Shown: one piece after another, positions 10,901-22,570 of the stretch
Position numbering within the stretch: the first letter of the stretch is position 1
Layout: every line of letters starts with the position of its first letter
Source: Taxillus chinensis
Taxonomy: Eukaryota; Streptophyta; Magnoliopsida; Santalales; Loranthaceae
Direction: 5' to 3'
Assembly: GCA_023512835.1 (NCBI GenBank)
Contig: CM042092.1
Coordinates: forward strand, 44,286,258-44,350,257
DNA length: 64,000 nt
Translations under genes and position numbers: made by a program
The notes under the pieces: generated by a model
Database searches by the model: none
The model's input: the letters and a program-made list of their open reading frames with translations, nothing else
Told to the model about the DNA's origin: nothing

Positions 10901-11950
10901 AACGGTCTTAGGCGCCGCAAACGGGAGAACCCCTCTACAAAACGACGATAGTACCCCGCCAAGCCAAGAAAACTACGGATCTCAAAACGTTGGTTGGCCT
11001 GCCCACGATGCCACGGCCTCAATCTTGGTGGGTCCACCCTAACTCCCTCGGTGACACCACATGGCCAAGAAAGTGAACCTCCTGCAGCCAAAACTCACAC
11101 TTGCTAAACTTAGCAAACAATGCTGGTCCCTCAAGGTTTGCGACACTGTTGCCAAGTGCTCCACATGCTCCTTTTCGGTCTTGGAATACACCAAGATATC
11201 GTCGATAAACACCACCACGAACGAGTCTAAGTATGGGGCAAAGACTTGGTTCATCAAATGCATGAACATCGCTGGCGCATTAGTGAGCCCGAAAGGCATT
11301 ACGACCCACTCATAATGCCCATACCGACCGAAAGCCGTCTTAGGGATGTCCTCCTCCCAACCCCGAGCCGGTGATACCCCGACCGTAAATCTATCTTGGA
11401 AAACCACTGGGCCCCACTCAATTGGTCAAACGGTCATCTATCCGAGGCAACGGGTACTTGTTCTTCACGGCCACCGACCTAGCCTGTAGTCGATGCAGAG
11501 ACGAAGCGTGCCATCGGCCTTCTTAGCAAAGAGCACCGGAGCACCCCAAGGTGAGGTACTTGGTCCGATATACCCCCTGGCCCACCACTCCTCGATTTGC
11601 CTCCGAAGCTCCCTCGGCTCGGCGGCCCCATCGATGCTACTTGGGAAATCGGACTGTCCCCGCACCCACTCGATGGTGAACTCCACCTCCTCTTGGGTGG
11701 CAAACTCCTCAGCCGCTCGGAAAAACATCCCGAAATTGGTCCACAACGAGGGGGCCACACCCTCTTTCCACCTTACCCTCCTCGGCAAAGGTCGGGGCGC
11801 CAACCGTGGGTAATGGCACCCCACTGGTCCAACATCGGCCCGGCCCGACTTGCCTCACAATCCCACTCCCCCGCGAGGGTGCAAGAGGTCCCTGCGGGTG
11901 TCACGAAGGACACACGCCGCCGATAACAATCATCTTGGCCTGGAAAGCCA
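10885..11950 (-). pseudogene. pol: G1 reverse transcriptase
   Basis: The minus-strand reading gives [18 protein letters not shown] and LRLCIDYR (11824-11465). Then comes [20 protein letters not shown], and the catalytic [11 protein letters not shown] (11407-11039), where FIDD replaces the copia YVDD. It ends with [20 protein letters not shown] (11091-10885). All seven RT blocks can be recognised but sit in several frames. Ty3/gypsy assignment is firm from the FIDDILVYS and FLGLAGYYRRF motifs. Confidence 0.93.
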
Positions 11951-12230
11951 TAAGCCAATCCATACCCAAGATCGGGTCAAACGCCCTCAAAGGCATCACA
12001 TGCAAGTCAAAAGCAGCTCCACCTCTCCTATGGTTAACACACGGTCACGACACACTCGTCGTACCTCAATCATGCCTCCCACCGGAGACTCCACAACTAG
12101 GGGCCTCGCGGCCTCCACACGAGCTAACCCCAAGCTATCTATCACGGGGCTCGGCAACAAACGAACACGATGCACCCGTATCGAAAAGAACAAGCTAAGG
12201 TACGGGAGATCAAGAGGGTACCTCTAACCA
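11951..12230 (-). pseudogene. pol: G1 aspartic protease
   Basis: The active site DTGASC can be read on the minus strand with its Asp codon at 12182-12180, but in a different frame from the sequence on either side. On one side is VVRGTLLIS (frame of 12558-12142); on the other is PVIDSLGLARVEAARPL (frame of 12198-11996). The same block in G2 (29893-29678) reads LFDTGASCS in one frame. The domain is therefore present but split by two small indels. Confidence 0.85.
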
Positions 12231-13627
12231 CCGATGGTCTGCTCCACCCTCGCCGGTGGGGGTGGTAGCTGGCCTCCTCCCGGTATGTCGCCTCCAGCGC
12301 AAACACCCTTCCTTGGCCCGTGCCACTAGTCGGCTCACTCACTTGGACGCTTCCCGCTAAGGTTGCCTCCGACCTCGGTCGCTGCCGCTCCGGCCTCCCC
12401 CGAGGTCGGGTCCGACTGGATCCGCTTGGGCGGCTCTGCCACCGACGAGCTGGTCTCTCGCTGTGCACGACCGGCATCACTCCTTGTGCTTGGATGTCAT
12501 GCCTCCAACTCCCCGTTGCCACTCCGGCAAACCCGGCTCGATGGCCCTCCGTCCACATCTATGGCATTTCCGGTCCCTCTTTGGACACTCCTTCCTCAAG
12601 TGGCCTTGCTCCCCACATGAGTAACAACCGCGGGGAGACCCCCTCTGGACCGCCTGCCCGCCACCGCCAAAGCTAGACCTCCCTGGGTTCGCCAATGTCT
12701 GTCCCCCTGCCGCGGAAGGAAGCTATCCCTCTCCTCCGTCTTAGCCTCTTGGACCCTGATCTCGATCGGGCCCACTCGCAACCGGCGACCCTGATGGGCC
12801 CGCCTCCCACCATCCAGGCTCTCTCTCGGCTATACGGGCCGTCTCCACGGCCTCGGCTGGGTCCTCGAGCGTAGAATCGCCACCCTCTCCCTAAGGGCTG
12901 GCCTAAGACCCGAGTGAACTTGTGGGCCTTGGTCCTCCTTGCCACCGTCTCGGGGGCAAACCTACTCGAGCTTGAACTCCCGCTCATACTCGGGCACCGT
13001 CTTTGATCCTTGCTTCAGCTGCCAAATTCCTCCCTCTTCCGCCGTCTCACCGATTCCGGAAAGAACTCATCATGGAAGAGTTGCAAGAACTCCTCCCAAA
13101 ACATGAATTGACCGCACGGCTCCCCGCGACACTCGTCCACCACTCCAAAGCGTCCCCCTCCCGCGCGTTGCCGGTCGCACCTTATCCTCCTCCCGGGCAG
13201 GAGAAAGGAGAACACGTGCTCAATCGCCTCGACCACCGCTCGCCTACCACGGGATCTTCTCCCCCTTAAATCGCGGAGGTTGTTCCTTTCGGAACCGTGT
13301 CACCACGTCATCCTCTGCACGGGTCGGTACACCCCCGGCGAACTCTCACGCTCACGAGGTAGCTCTCCTCGGTGGTGGTGGTGGTGGCACCACTGCTGTC
13401 TGCGCCGTCTCACGGCGCACTTCCTCCCGAACGTCCGCCGGAGTCCCTCCCGTAGCTCCGTACCTCCGCCGGATGCCTTCTGTAGCCGTGCGAATAACGC
13501 ATGCCCTCCCACCGATGGCCCGCACCCGGACCCTCATGGGCAGATGACTCATCGCCCATTGCCCGGACGCACGTGTCACTCTTCTCGGCGGCATTCTTAC
13601 TACACGAAGTAAGAAGCACAACGTCAA
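12231..13627 (-). pseudogene. gag: G1 gag with CCHC zinc knuckle
   Basis: Several minus-strand frames together give a chromovirus Gag: an acidic/Arg-rich start (13627-13352), EEFLQLFHDEFFPESV-like capsid sequence (13236-13015), and a basic Gly/Arg-rich stretch. Then comes the zinc knuckle CYSCGEQGHLRKEC (12695-12477; pattern CX2CX4HX4C) with a partial second knuckle CHRCG. Gag would coat the element RNA. At least four frameshifts break it. The homologous G2 region is 29894-31130. Confidence 0.82.
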
Positions 13628-13994
13628 AACAAATTTTATAATCTATCGCGTCACTACCTTACCCCACCGATTAATTTCACTAACACATGACATTACACAC
13701 ATACATTGCATCCATCACATTGCACGGTTCGGCACGTTGCCAAACAAATCGAGTTGCAATTCCACTTAATCATGTGATCTTATCCACGCCTAGCATACAT
13801 TCACAGAAAATGCAACTAGTGCCCTAATGCCAATGCATGCAAATCCTACCACAAGACCGGACTACCTAAGTACACCTTGGAGGCTCAAAAGGACCATGTT
13901 GATCGGGCATGTCCCTCCAGGCTCCTCCAAAGGACTTAGGATAACCAAGTCCGCCCCCTACCCTAGGCCAACTAGACCATGCTCGATACCATAT
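13628..13994 (-). other. G1 5' untranslated region and primer-binding site
   Basis: Non-coding between gag and the 5' LTR. Next to the LTR, on the minus strand, ATATGGTATCGAGC contains TGGTATCGAGC. This is one base short of the iMet complement TGGTATCAGAGC. G2 has the same sequence at its 5' LTR, so it is not a private error. A leader with AT-rich and CCA-rich patches fills the rest. Confidence 0.7.
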
Positions 13995-15753
13995 TGTCAC
14001 GCCCGGTTTCCAACCCGAGGAAACCGGTACGTGACTCCCTTTTACCCACACGGAGGGCAAAGGGTAGGATACAAATCAAGAATTTAACATTTTAAACATC
14101 CACAACATTCAAGAAAGTAATATTCATTAAAAGCAATCCAAACCAGTTTATTACAACAAAATCCTTTCCCCACGGGGTTACATCAATTCCCATAATAAAA
14201 ATAACATAAACAAATTAAATAAATAAGGTCTTCCACCTTGGGGTCCCACCTACGCCTGTAGGTTCCGAAAAGAAAACAACATGGTAGGAGGGGTGAGCAA
14301 CCACGGCTCGGAGGGATCATGTCTCCCAACCCATCCCATGCACCGATATCTCATGCCTGTGTACAAGTGCGTGTCGTGATACAATTATCCCACCAAATAT
14401 AGTTACGAGCTATAACGAAGAAACACGGCATACATGGGCAAGTACATAAACACTCCCGGGCTTCCACGACCACCGGGTTTCAAAATGTCCCCGGCTTCCA
14501 CACCACCGGGTTCCACAAAACGATCCCGGGCTTCCGCGGCCACCGGGTTCCACAAAATCAGTCCGGGCTTCCACGGCCACCGGGTTCCACAAAATGTCCC
14601 GGGCTTCCACACCACCGGGTTCCACAAAACAGTCCCGGGCTTCCACGGCCACCGGGTGTACAAGCAAACACGCGGACACATGGCCGTACGGGCATAACAT
14701 CGAACACTTAGTATGCTTAGTCACACGGGAATAACATCGAACACTTAGCATGCGTATATCCACAAGCTCATAAACCCGGCCACACGGACATATCTAACAC
14801 ACTTGACGTGCGTGGCCTCCGGGCATTTCCACAAACACATAACAAGCACGGCCTCACGAGCTTAATTTCAAACACTTGGAGGCATATACACATAACTATG
14901 TTCACACAGGCTTTTCATCAAACATATAGCATATAGACCACGAACCACACCAAAATGCCATCGAAGGCCAACATTCATATAGGAGATCACACTATATGAA
15001 TTTACATATATATATATAAACAGATATCTGACCCGAGACCGCCCTAGGACCCTAGGACAGAGGAGGGTTTAGGAAGAACAGAACCCTACCTTAAAGCGGC
15101 TCTTCCTTGCTCCCGCGCCAAAGTGTCCTCCCCACGCAAAGATGCTCCTGGCGAACCAAAGAACTCCCCTTCCCTCTCTCTCTCTTAGCTCTCTCTCTCT
15201 CTGGAGCAGGTGCAAGCAAAGGAACACAAAACCCTAAACTCAAACTCAAGCCCTCCTATATAGACACCGTCCACATCAAAACGACGTAGTTTTGATTAAG
15301 TGAATCCCGGGATCAAAACGACGTAGTTTTGATCACACAAGTTACCACCTTTCCACAACCATACACACCAAAATATTCGAATTTCAACATGGTCCTTTGG
15401 AGAAAGTTCCTTAGAATGTCAAAACCAAGGGAACCATGCAAAAATATGGCTGCACGCCAATTTGCACGTGAATTCCCAATTCACGTGCAACTCCATATGA
15501 ACTCCAAATGCTCTCAAACTTCACCCTAGCCTTCTTGCATCATTTAGAAGACAATTACACGCACGTGAATTGGTCCCATATCACGTGCACCTCACACACC
15601 GTCCATTTGGCCTGAAACTTGTGGTAGATAGAGGACATCATTAAACATCTTTCCTTTTGCACGTGAATTCATTGGAGTCCATCTACTAGGTCAAAATCTA
15701 GAAAAACTCTACTCGGAGACAAGGCCGACTAACTCAAGGTACGGGTCCTTACA
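13995..15753 (-). repeat. G1 5' LTR (right copy)
   Basis: Starts TGTCACGCCCGG and ends GGGTCCTTACA, paired with 6775-8547. It carries the same six-unit minisatellite (about 14453-14657), the twin ACGT palindromes (about 15276-15335), a CT-repeat (15170-15202) and the G-box inverted repeat (about 15461-15489). Long AT-rich stretches are identical to the other LTR, whereas GC-rich parts differ by short indels. Confidence 0.95.
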
Positions 15754-17277
15754 TAATGACCCATTTCCCTACGGATGGAACAGACACTATAATGTGAAGT
15801 ACAAACAGGGGATACAGGTCTCTTAGATTTTACAGACTTTCTACTCTGTTCCCTGTGGCCTAATCCTTTGCGTTTGGGTGACACGCTCTTGGCCCTAGAT
15901 GCGTCAGCCTTAGCCTTTCCTATCTTTTTGGGTGCTACAGTTTTGGCTTTAACTGTAGCAGCCTTCCCTTCATTATTAGTTACGGGTGCTACTGCTTCGG
16001 GAAGTGCAGTAACAGCCTCAACTCCACAGTCATAAACTATGGTGCCACCTGAAACGAAACCATCCAACGGTTTAGATGTACTAACAGGACATAAGTTGGT
16101 TAGTTTAGGAGTGAAATCCGGAGGGCACTCAGTAGCTTGAGTTATGGAAGTCGATGGTTCTGAACCTAGGCCAGGTTTGACTCGGATGTTGTCAGGATCA
16201 GTCCTAAAGGTAGAGGCTATTTCCCCGGATTTTAGTCACTTACGATTTATTTCCCCTTCCTGTTCCAGTTCATTTTCGAGTCGTTTCACAATAACTTTTA
16301 GGCCCGTTAGGTTGGTATTTAACAGATGATTTTCAGCTCTTAGATCATGATACCAAGCCTCTTTTCCTCTGAAGTCAGCTATGTCCTTTTCAAGTCTAGT
16401 GATAGTAAATTCAAGGCGTTTATTCTGACTTTCCACATCTTTGTACATTTGAGTAATTATTTGTCTCTCATTCTTTTCATGATCACGTTTACTAATAAGA
16501 GATTCTAATTGACTCATGAGCTCAGAGATAGAAGGTACCTCAGTATTTTCCATGAGGCAGGCGTTCGACTTAGGAGTTGGCTCATCATCCGAGGATTCTT
16601 CCTCTTCTTCCGAGCCACTGACGTACTTTGTCATGAATGCCTTCATCTTGTTCTTGCTGTTGTCTGAGGTGGAATGGCGAGGAGTTACCTTGTCACTTTT
16701 CTCGGCCACTTTTGATTTGGATCTGCATTCCTTGGCCCAATGACCGGGTTTCCCACAATTGAAGCATTCTTGGGAGCTCGACTCCAATCGTTCCTTCCTT
16801 CTGGATGATGAGGAGCCTCTTCTGAATCCTTTTCTACTTTTTCGAAGAAATCGTTTAAAGGATTTGACAAGAAGAGCTATTTCCTCTTCTGCGTCTGAGT
16901 CAGAATTCTCTGACTCATCCGTATCATCCTCTTGATGATTACTGGAGCATTCCGTAGCTTTGAGAGCTACCCCTTTTTCTTTCCGAGCTATCTTCTCATC
17001 ACGGTCAGTGTATTTGAATCTGACCTCATAAGTCCGAAGCTCTCTATATATTTCCTCAAGGGCAGTGAATGGCCAGTTTTTGTCAGCTTGCATCTGGAGC
17101 TGCTTGGAGTAGTATCGATCCGACAAGGATCGAAAGAACTTGTCATTTATTTGAGACTAAGTGTAGTGCTCATTGACAGTTTTTAGCTCTAGAATGAGCT
17201 TGCCGAATCTCCGATAGATGCTTTCAAGGGATTCGCCAGGTTTGTGATTGAAACTCTCAAAATTCTGTTTGAGAGCA
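15754..17277 (-). pseudogene. gag: C1 gag middle segment with CCHC zinc knuckle
   Basis: Between the G1 and S1 insertions. The frame 17126-16236 reads DRYYSKQLQMQADKNW, an acidic Ser/Glu/Asp-rich part, then the knuckle CFNCGKPGHWAKEC (16766-16725; CX2CX4HX4C). A second acidic stretch EEEESSDDE and a Lys/Glu-rich coiled-coil-like region follow. The frame 16067-15729 continues with DGFVSGGTIVYDCGVEA and a basic Lys/Ala/Ser/Pro tail, CTSHYSVCSI. This matches C2i 47411-48800 almost residue for residue. The long C-terminal extension after the knuckle is characteristic of SIRE-type Gag. A frameshift lies near 16230. Confidence 0.92.
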
Positions 17278-17282
17278 CATAT
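17278..17282. repeat. Target-site duplication of S1 (CATAT)
   Basis: CATAT at 17278-17282 and again at 19528-19532 flank the TG...CA termini of S1. The C1 gag reading resumes on both sides. Confidence 0.9.
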
Positions 17283-19527
17283 TGTCACACCCCCAAATTC
17301 CAGGGAACCCGAAACTAGGAACATGACTTCCCCTTGCCCGCACCCGAAAGGTCAAGGGGTTGGTGACTAGCACCAATAGAGACTACACCGCGGGTGCTGT
17401 CTCAAATATGCAACCTTGTACAGTCATACATCAAGGGTAATTCTGTACTTTCCCATACATCATCATGCATACAATAAGTCAAACAGTCATACAGACATCA
17501 CATCACAAACAGTATGCAAATATAACTGTCCACGGACTCATGTCCGGGATACAAACATAAGACAATACACAATACAAAATACAGTACTGTATCATACATC
17601 AGAGTAGTGGGCACGTCCTCCTGGAAGAAAGTCCTCCACTAGTCTCGGGTCACACCTAAAAAAGGTAAACAACAAGTAGGGGTGAGCGACAAGCTCAGTA
17701 GGTGACCCCAACACTCCACATCATGCAGACATACAAGTCTATACTACATGCTCTGTGTACTCATGCACTGTGTAATGTGCACAATCATCAGGACTCAGCT
17801 TGCAAACAAACATCAGGACTCAGCCTGCTCACACAGGACAACTTGTCCACGATCCTCCATGGGATCCCAGCTTAGGGCATTCAGCCCTAGCTCCACGAGC
17901 TCAACGGCTCAACTCAGGCCTTAGCATGTCCACAGCGCGATATGCCCGGCCACAGTCGCCACACAGGCCTGCCATCGGTGCATATGCCTGCCACATCAAC
18001 CACATAGCACCATCGGTGCATCACGGTGAGAACCCAAATAAGTCACAGAGTCCATGCCCCAATACCTCACACCAACATACTAACATTAGTATGGCATGTC
18101 ATTCTCAACATTTCCTTTGGAACTGTAGCCAGTCTTCACAAGTAAATCCTCAATCCTTGATTTATGAAGGAAGTACCCATAGCAGCTATTTTCTTGAAAT
18201 CAAAAGTCCCGGCATTGGGTTCCCATATCATAAATAAGATAATCTGATTTTTGGGGATTTTTCTGAGATGTCAAACCCCACTTTCCAAAAATTCACCACT
18301 ACAAACTTTTGGGTTTTTCCGAGATTTTACACTAAATCCCAATTTTCACATTTTGAAAGAGTGGGAATTAATTTTTCTAGTATTTTTCTTTGAATCCAAA
18401 TGGGGGGTATTTCGTTATTTACATTGTAACTTAATACTTAGGCATAATGGTTTACAATGTAAATGTCCAGTGCAGTGCAGTTGCACTGCTACGGATCACT
18501 ATTGCTGATCCGGACCAACTCCTCCGGACTACTGCTCCGGACTAATTCCTCCAGGACTACTGATCCGGACTAACTCCTCCGGACTACTGATCCCGGACCA
18601 ACTCCTCCGGACTACTGATTCGGACTAACTAAGTTGCTGACTCCATAGCTGCTGACTCCATAGCTGCTGACTCCATAACTGCTGACTCCATAGTTGCTGA
18701 CTATGAAGCTGCTGACTAGTCCGGCGACCCTAACACTCGCCCAGGGTATTGTCCATTGTCGTTTTTGGCCTGTTCTTCGTCTGGAAGCAACCCAGTGACC
18801 CCCAGACGCTCATAAACACATGTTTTACGCAATAAACTGTAATATTTACCTCAAAACGCGTCCTAAACGCCTCCAATTCGCACGATAACAGCAGAAATAC
18901 ACACAAATCATATATTCATCTAGATCTAAATCTAGACCTCCATGGTTGACTTCTCAACCCTCATAAAATACACACTCATACATCCACAGATCACTTATTC
19001 AAAGATAGGATCAAAATAAGACAGTTAAGGACACCTACCTGGAAGATTATTTGCGATCCACGAGCTCCAATCGCCCCGAAATCGCCAAGAAAGCTCTTCA
19101 CACTCTTCACCTTCTCTCTCTCTCTTGCTCAAACACGCACGCACCAATAATTAGCAATTAAAGAGATAAGGCAGTTGTTAATTATATATATACCGTTGCC
19201 AATAATTGGCCTCCCAGCAATAATTGACCCGAACGCAATTATTGACCTCCCGAGGTCACGAACTCCAAATTGAGCCCAATTACTGTCAAAACGCTCGAAA
19301 TGACGAGCACAACACTATTCAGATATTATCACACTCAAATGACTGCTCAAACACAAAGTCAACCAATAAACCCTAAAAAGTCAACAATCGGGTCAAACGG
19401 GGGCCCGACTCGAAATCAGGCCCAAGTACAGTCAAAATGCTCACATCGATGGCTACACTACCGTCCAGATAGTTACATTCCCATAGAATGACTATCTCTC
19501 AAAACTACCCAAATACGAGTCTTTACA
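17283..19527 (-). mobile_element. S1: solo LTR of a Ty3/gypsy-like element
   Basis: 2245 bp with termini TGTCACACCC and GTCTTTACA inside a perfect 5-bp duplication and with no protein domain. In element sense it would start TGTAAAGAC and end GGTGTGACA, like gypsy LTRs of plants. It is therefore best explained as a solo LTR left by LTR-LTR recombination. It is unrelated in sequence to the G1-G3 LTRs except at the termini. A short stretch AATTATATATATACC near 19180 could be its TATA region. Confidence 0.85.
18500..18725. repeat. Two adjoining minisatellites in S1
   Basis: About four units of roughly 28-30 bp built on CCGGACTACTGAT and CCGGACTAACTCCT (18500-18630) are followed by five units of 15 bp built on GCTGACTCCATAGCT (about 18634-18715). 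The junction shares GACT. No protein-coding or hairpin role is evident. Confidence 0.88.
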
Positions 19528-20027
19528 CATATCATATTTTGCATTTGGGACTGACTCCCCTCATAGAGGATTGTCAGTTTATCCCAAAGAGCTTTTGCTG
19601 TCGTGCAGCCCTGGACGTCCGTGAAAGCCTTGGAATCCAAAGATGATGTAACATAAGCCAGAGCCTTTTCACTAGCACACTGCTAGGCTCTTTCATCGTT
19701 GGTAAGTTCAGCATCCGTCTTTGGCCTCCTAACTCCATGTTCTCCGATAGTCATCGGAATTGGAATCTCCTGATGAAGACATGGCCACATGAGATGATCA
19801 TGGAACACCATAAACATCTTCATGCGAGCTTTCCACTGGGAGAAAAGCTCGGGTGTGAATTTGGGCGGTTTTGTCAGAGTAAAACCAGAACTCCGTGGTT
19901 GAGGAGCGGCGACAGCAGCAGGTTGAGGTGGGTCGACGTTTTGACTACTGCTTCGATTTGGGATGGGCTCTTGTGCACCTCCGGAGTTAAGGCGAGTGTT
20001 GAATAGCATACTGCTTTCTTCGGCCAT
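19528..20027 (-). pseudogene. gag: C1 gag N-terminal segment
   Basis: Starts at the ATG at 20027 (MAEESSMLFNTRLNSGG), the same start as C2i (46773) and C2 (42836), about 50 bases after the primer site. It reads through FTLTKPPKFTPELFSQWKARM, FHDHLMWPCLHQEIPIPM and ELTNDERA. A TAG near 19683 follows where C2i has TGG (Trp). It then continues in frame with CASEKALAYVTSSLDSKAF and TTAKALWDKLTI up to S1. This is the retrotransposon Gag capsid-like N-terminal domain. Confidence 0.9.
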
Positions 20028-20074
20028 TGCTTAGAGTAAAAGAGTGGGATCTCTACTTTTGAACAAATAGACTT

Positions 20075-20086
20075 GCTCTGATACCA
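20075..20086 (-). other. C1 primer-binding site (iMet tRNA)
   Basis: The minus strand reads TGGTATCAGAGC two bases after the LTR end. This is complementary to the 3' end of plant initiator methionine tRNA, which primes minus-strand DNA synthesis. Confidence 0.92.
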
Positions 20087-20088
20087 CT

Positions 20089-21411
20089 TGATGGTCCCTT
20101 GGAGCCTAGAGGGGGGTGAATAGGCTCTTATCTAAACTCTTTTTATCTCTTAAGGCACTACACTAATCTAGTCAAGTGATAGAATCACTGCGGAAGATAA
20201 CCAGATAGTGGAAGTATTTTGCTTTATTATCAAGAGATAAATACAACAAAATAGAAGCAAGACTCTCTTACACTCTGTTTACAAGGGGATTCACACACTA
20301 GCCTAGATTATTTCTTTGAGCTCTTGTGCATACACAGGTTATTCAGGCTTGTTCGCACACGTAAACTCTCTTTTACAAATATACAAGTATGAATATTTAT
20401 ACAAACATTCCTAAGAGACAACCTTGGAACTTGTAGTTCCGAAATGCGTTCAGCACTAACTATTCCTCGGTAATCTTTCCGTCTTGACTGCTGCGGTTTG
20501 TGGAGCTCAAGGTCTTGGGTTTGAAGAGTATAAGTGCATTTGTGAGTTCCCAAATACAATTGAGGTTGTGTCCACATATCCGGAAGATCCACGTGTAAGA
20601 TTCTTCAGGTTCTCAATAAGTTTGTCTTACATCGGGACGCCACGAGCTGATAACTTTAAATGCGGTGAGTTGAAGTAGTATCTTCTTGGTCCGGTGTAAT
20701 TTTCCTTACTCCGTTGCTAATGAAGCTCGGAACCTTACTCCGTGTCAGTGGTTGCTTACTCCGTATCTATTTAGTATTGGAATCCTTAGTCTGTGTCAGC
20801 GCTTCCTTACTCCGCATGTAAGTTCCTTACTCCGTATGTAAATTGCTTACTCCGTATGTAAGTTCCTTACTCCGTATGTAAGTTCCTTACTCCGTATGTA
20901 AATTCCTATCTATTAAATTCCTTACTCCGTATGTAAGTTCCTTACTCCGGGTGAGTCTAAGGGATCGGAATGCTTACTCCGTACTAGCGCTTCCTTACTC
21001 CGTATGAGTAAAGTTGTCCGGATTCCTTACTCCGCATCTAGTTTCCTTACTCCGTGCGAATAAAGACTCAGGTCCTTATTCCGCATTAATACTTCCTTAC
21101 TCCGTATCAGTTTGACTTAGTCCGTTTGAGGCACTAGGAACATATTCCGCAATCCGTAGCTTTTAAGTTCTTAGTCCGCACGAATGTTCTTTATTCCGTA
21201 TGTATTGATGACTTGGTTATTTACCAAGTGTTTGACGACACTCACTCTTGTCTGGATCAGAATTATGTATCCTGTCCTTAGCTTTGCTCTCACGAGTGCA
21301 TCTCCAGATTAATAACATATCTTCTGCAACGATCAAATAAACACAAAAGATCTCAGATCAAATTACATAAGGCTTTATCAGCATTATCCAAATTCTGGGT
21401 TTGATCCAACA
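20089..21411 (-). repeat. C1 5' LTR
   Basis: 1323 bp, TGATGGTCCC to GATCCAACA; in element sense TGTTGGATCAAACCC to GGGACCATCA. Close to the C2i LTRs, so C1 and C2i belong to one subfamily. The part 20690-21190 holds a degenerate array of CCTTACTCCGTATGTAAGTT-like units. A TATA-like AATATTTATACA lies at about 20391-20402 (minus-sense promoter). Confidence 0.95.
20690..21200. repeat. TTCCTTACTCCGTATG repeat array in the C1 LTR
   Basis: About twenty degenerate copies of TCCTTACTCCG, densest at 20811-20945 with near-perfect 20-bp spacing. On the element strand this is CGGAGTAAGGA. The same motif fills the corresponding part of every copia LTR in the window. Confidence 0.9.
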
Positions 21412-22570
21412 ATGGCAACATTTAGTCATCTCTTAGAGGGTGTATAGGAGAAGGAGACTGCTACCGAGGTGGCTCAAGCATCCAGCGAAATTCAACGCCG
21501 TCTAGGAGACTTTCCACCAGGAGAGTTGCACAAGGCAGATCGGGTCACAGTGGAATTTTCACAAGACCTCACTAGTGAGTTATGGGGCAAATGGAGTCAG
21601 TGGCTAGATAAAAGAAAGATCGCTTATGTCCGACAATTTGGCGATTTACTGCATTTAACTGACCTACTAGTTGATAAAGAAATTCTCCAAGTTGCACTTC
21701 ACTTTTGGGAGCCAAGGCGTAGATGCTTCGACTTCAATGGCATTGACCTTGTTCCTACTATAGAAGAGTATGGAAGACTGCTTGACATACCAGAAGATCA
21801 CCGAAGGAAAGTTTACTTACCTAAACCAAGAAGAGCAGGACGAAGAGCTTTTACTGACATGATGGACGTCCCAATTTTGAAAGCACCTTTTCTGGTAAAC
21901 CGCGAGGGGCGAGAGCAGTTGTCATGGGAAACTATTTAGGAGGTTATGACGGCTACTACAGAAATACGATTTCATCGGCTTTTAACCCTAGCCATCTACG
22001 GGTTAGTCTTTTTTTCACGTATCTCGGCGTACGTAGACGTGGCGATCATTGACTTGGTGCGGCAAGTGGTGCAAGGTTGTGATCCCACCCCCGGCCATTC
22101 TAGCAGTGACTATCCATTCCCTCTCTGATTTGAGGACTCATGGCTTAGGACAATTCACAGGCTGCTTACCACTTTTCTGCACTTGGCTAAAGGGACATCT
22201 CCCCTGTGCTGTCCCCAACTTCACACCAGTATATCAGTTGCCTTACACCACACTATTGGACATTCTACTCAGTTGCCTAAAGGAATTAAAGACTGGAAGA
22301 AGAAGCTGCAAGACTTAATAGCGGAAGACATTGTCTGGATCTAGTTCTTTTGCAAAATGGTCCTCACGATCAGGCTCTACTGTGGTTCGTCCTGTGCTCT
22401 CCAAGGGATATAAGCTGGGAAGATACTGGATTTTGAGTTGTTAGGATGAATCTTGTGAGGTGTAGACCACGCTTGATGTATCTTCCTCCCCTTCTCTTCT
22501 GGCATGGTGTGGCCGTAGGTAAAGTCGCAGTCTTCCATCCCAAAGAGCACCGGAACAACCTAACTGTCTT
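21412..22570 (+). pseudogene. DUF7745-like plant protein fragment
   Basis: An ATG at 21412 falls directly at the C1 border. A TAG at about 21445-21447 interrupts the frame, which is then open from 21469 to 21939. It reads LWGKWSQWLDKRKIAYVRQFGDLL, VALHFWEPRRRCFDFNG and LVPTIEEYGRLLDIPEDH. After another TAG it continues in shifting frames with LTLAIYGLVFFSRISAYVDVAI, DPTPAILAVTIHSL and QFTGCLPLFCTWLKGHL. The order LW..W, FW.P..RCF.F, D..PT.EEY and ALYGLV matches the plant DUF7745 domain family, often carried by gypsy elements (from memory). Function unknown. Three or more lesions make it a pseudogene. It points toward a gag on the other strand. Confidence 0.7.

Larger units (their letters stand above)
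6775..15753 (-). mobile_element. G1: complete Tekay/Del-type Ty3/gypsy chromovirus inserted in C1 gag
   Basis: About 9 kb, bounded by direct LTRs (6775-8547 and 13995-15753) and a 5-bp duplication. Minus-strand order is LTR, primer site, gag with CCHC knuckle, protease, RT, RNase H, integrase, chromodomain, polypurine tract, LTR. RT before integrase defines Ty3/gypsy. The C-terminal chromodomain and long LTRs fit the Tekay/Del clade (inference). Every domain is interrupted by small indels. The element is structurally complete but cannot encode a working polyprotein as printed. Confidence 0.95.
1..21411 (-). mobile_element. C1: SIRE-type Ty1/copia retrotransposon, left end outside window
   Basis: On the minus strand the order from right to left is LTR, iMet primer site, gag, protease, integrase, RT, RNase H, spacer, additional ORF. 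The integrase-before-RT order defines Ty1/copia. The long gag, the extra downstream ORF and protein sequence close to C2i place it in the SIRE/Maximus group (inference). G1 (6775-15753) and S1 (17283-19527) are inserted in its gag. The 3' LTR must lie left of position 1. The five bases beyond its right end are ATGGC; the partner duplication cannot be seen. Confidence 0.93.

Noticed and set aside
19450..19530. S1 as a DNA transposon
   Set aside because: Termini TG...CA with a 5-bp duplication and no terminal inverted repeat beyond 2-5 bases fit an LTR better.
20308..20678. Small ORFs in the copia LTR (for example 64-94 codons at 20308-20678, also 46157-46351 and 57814-58008)
   Set aside because: They recur because the LTR recurs. 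They run through the promoter region, have no domain, and change frame between copies.
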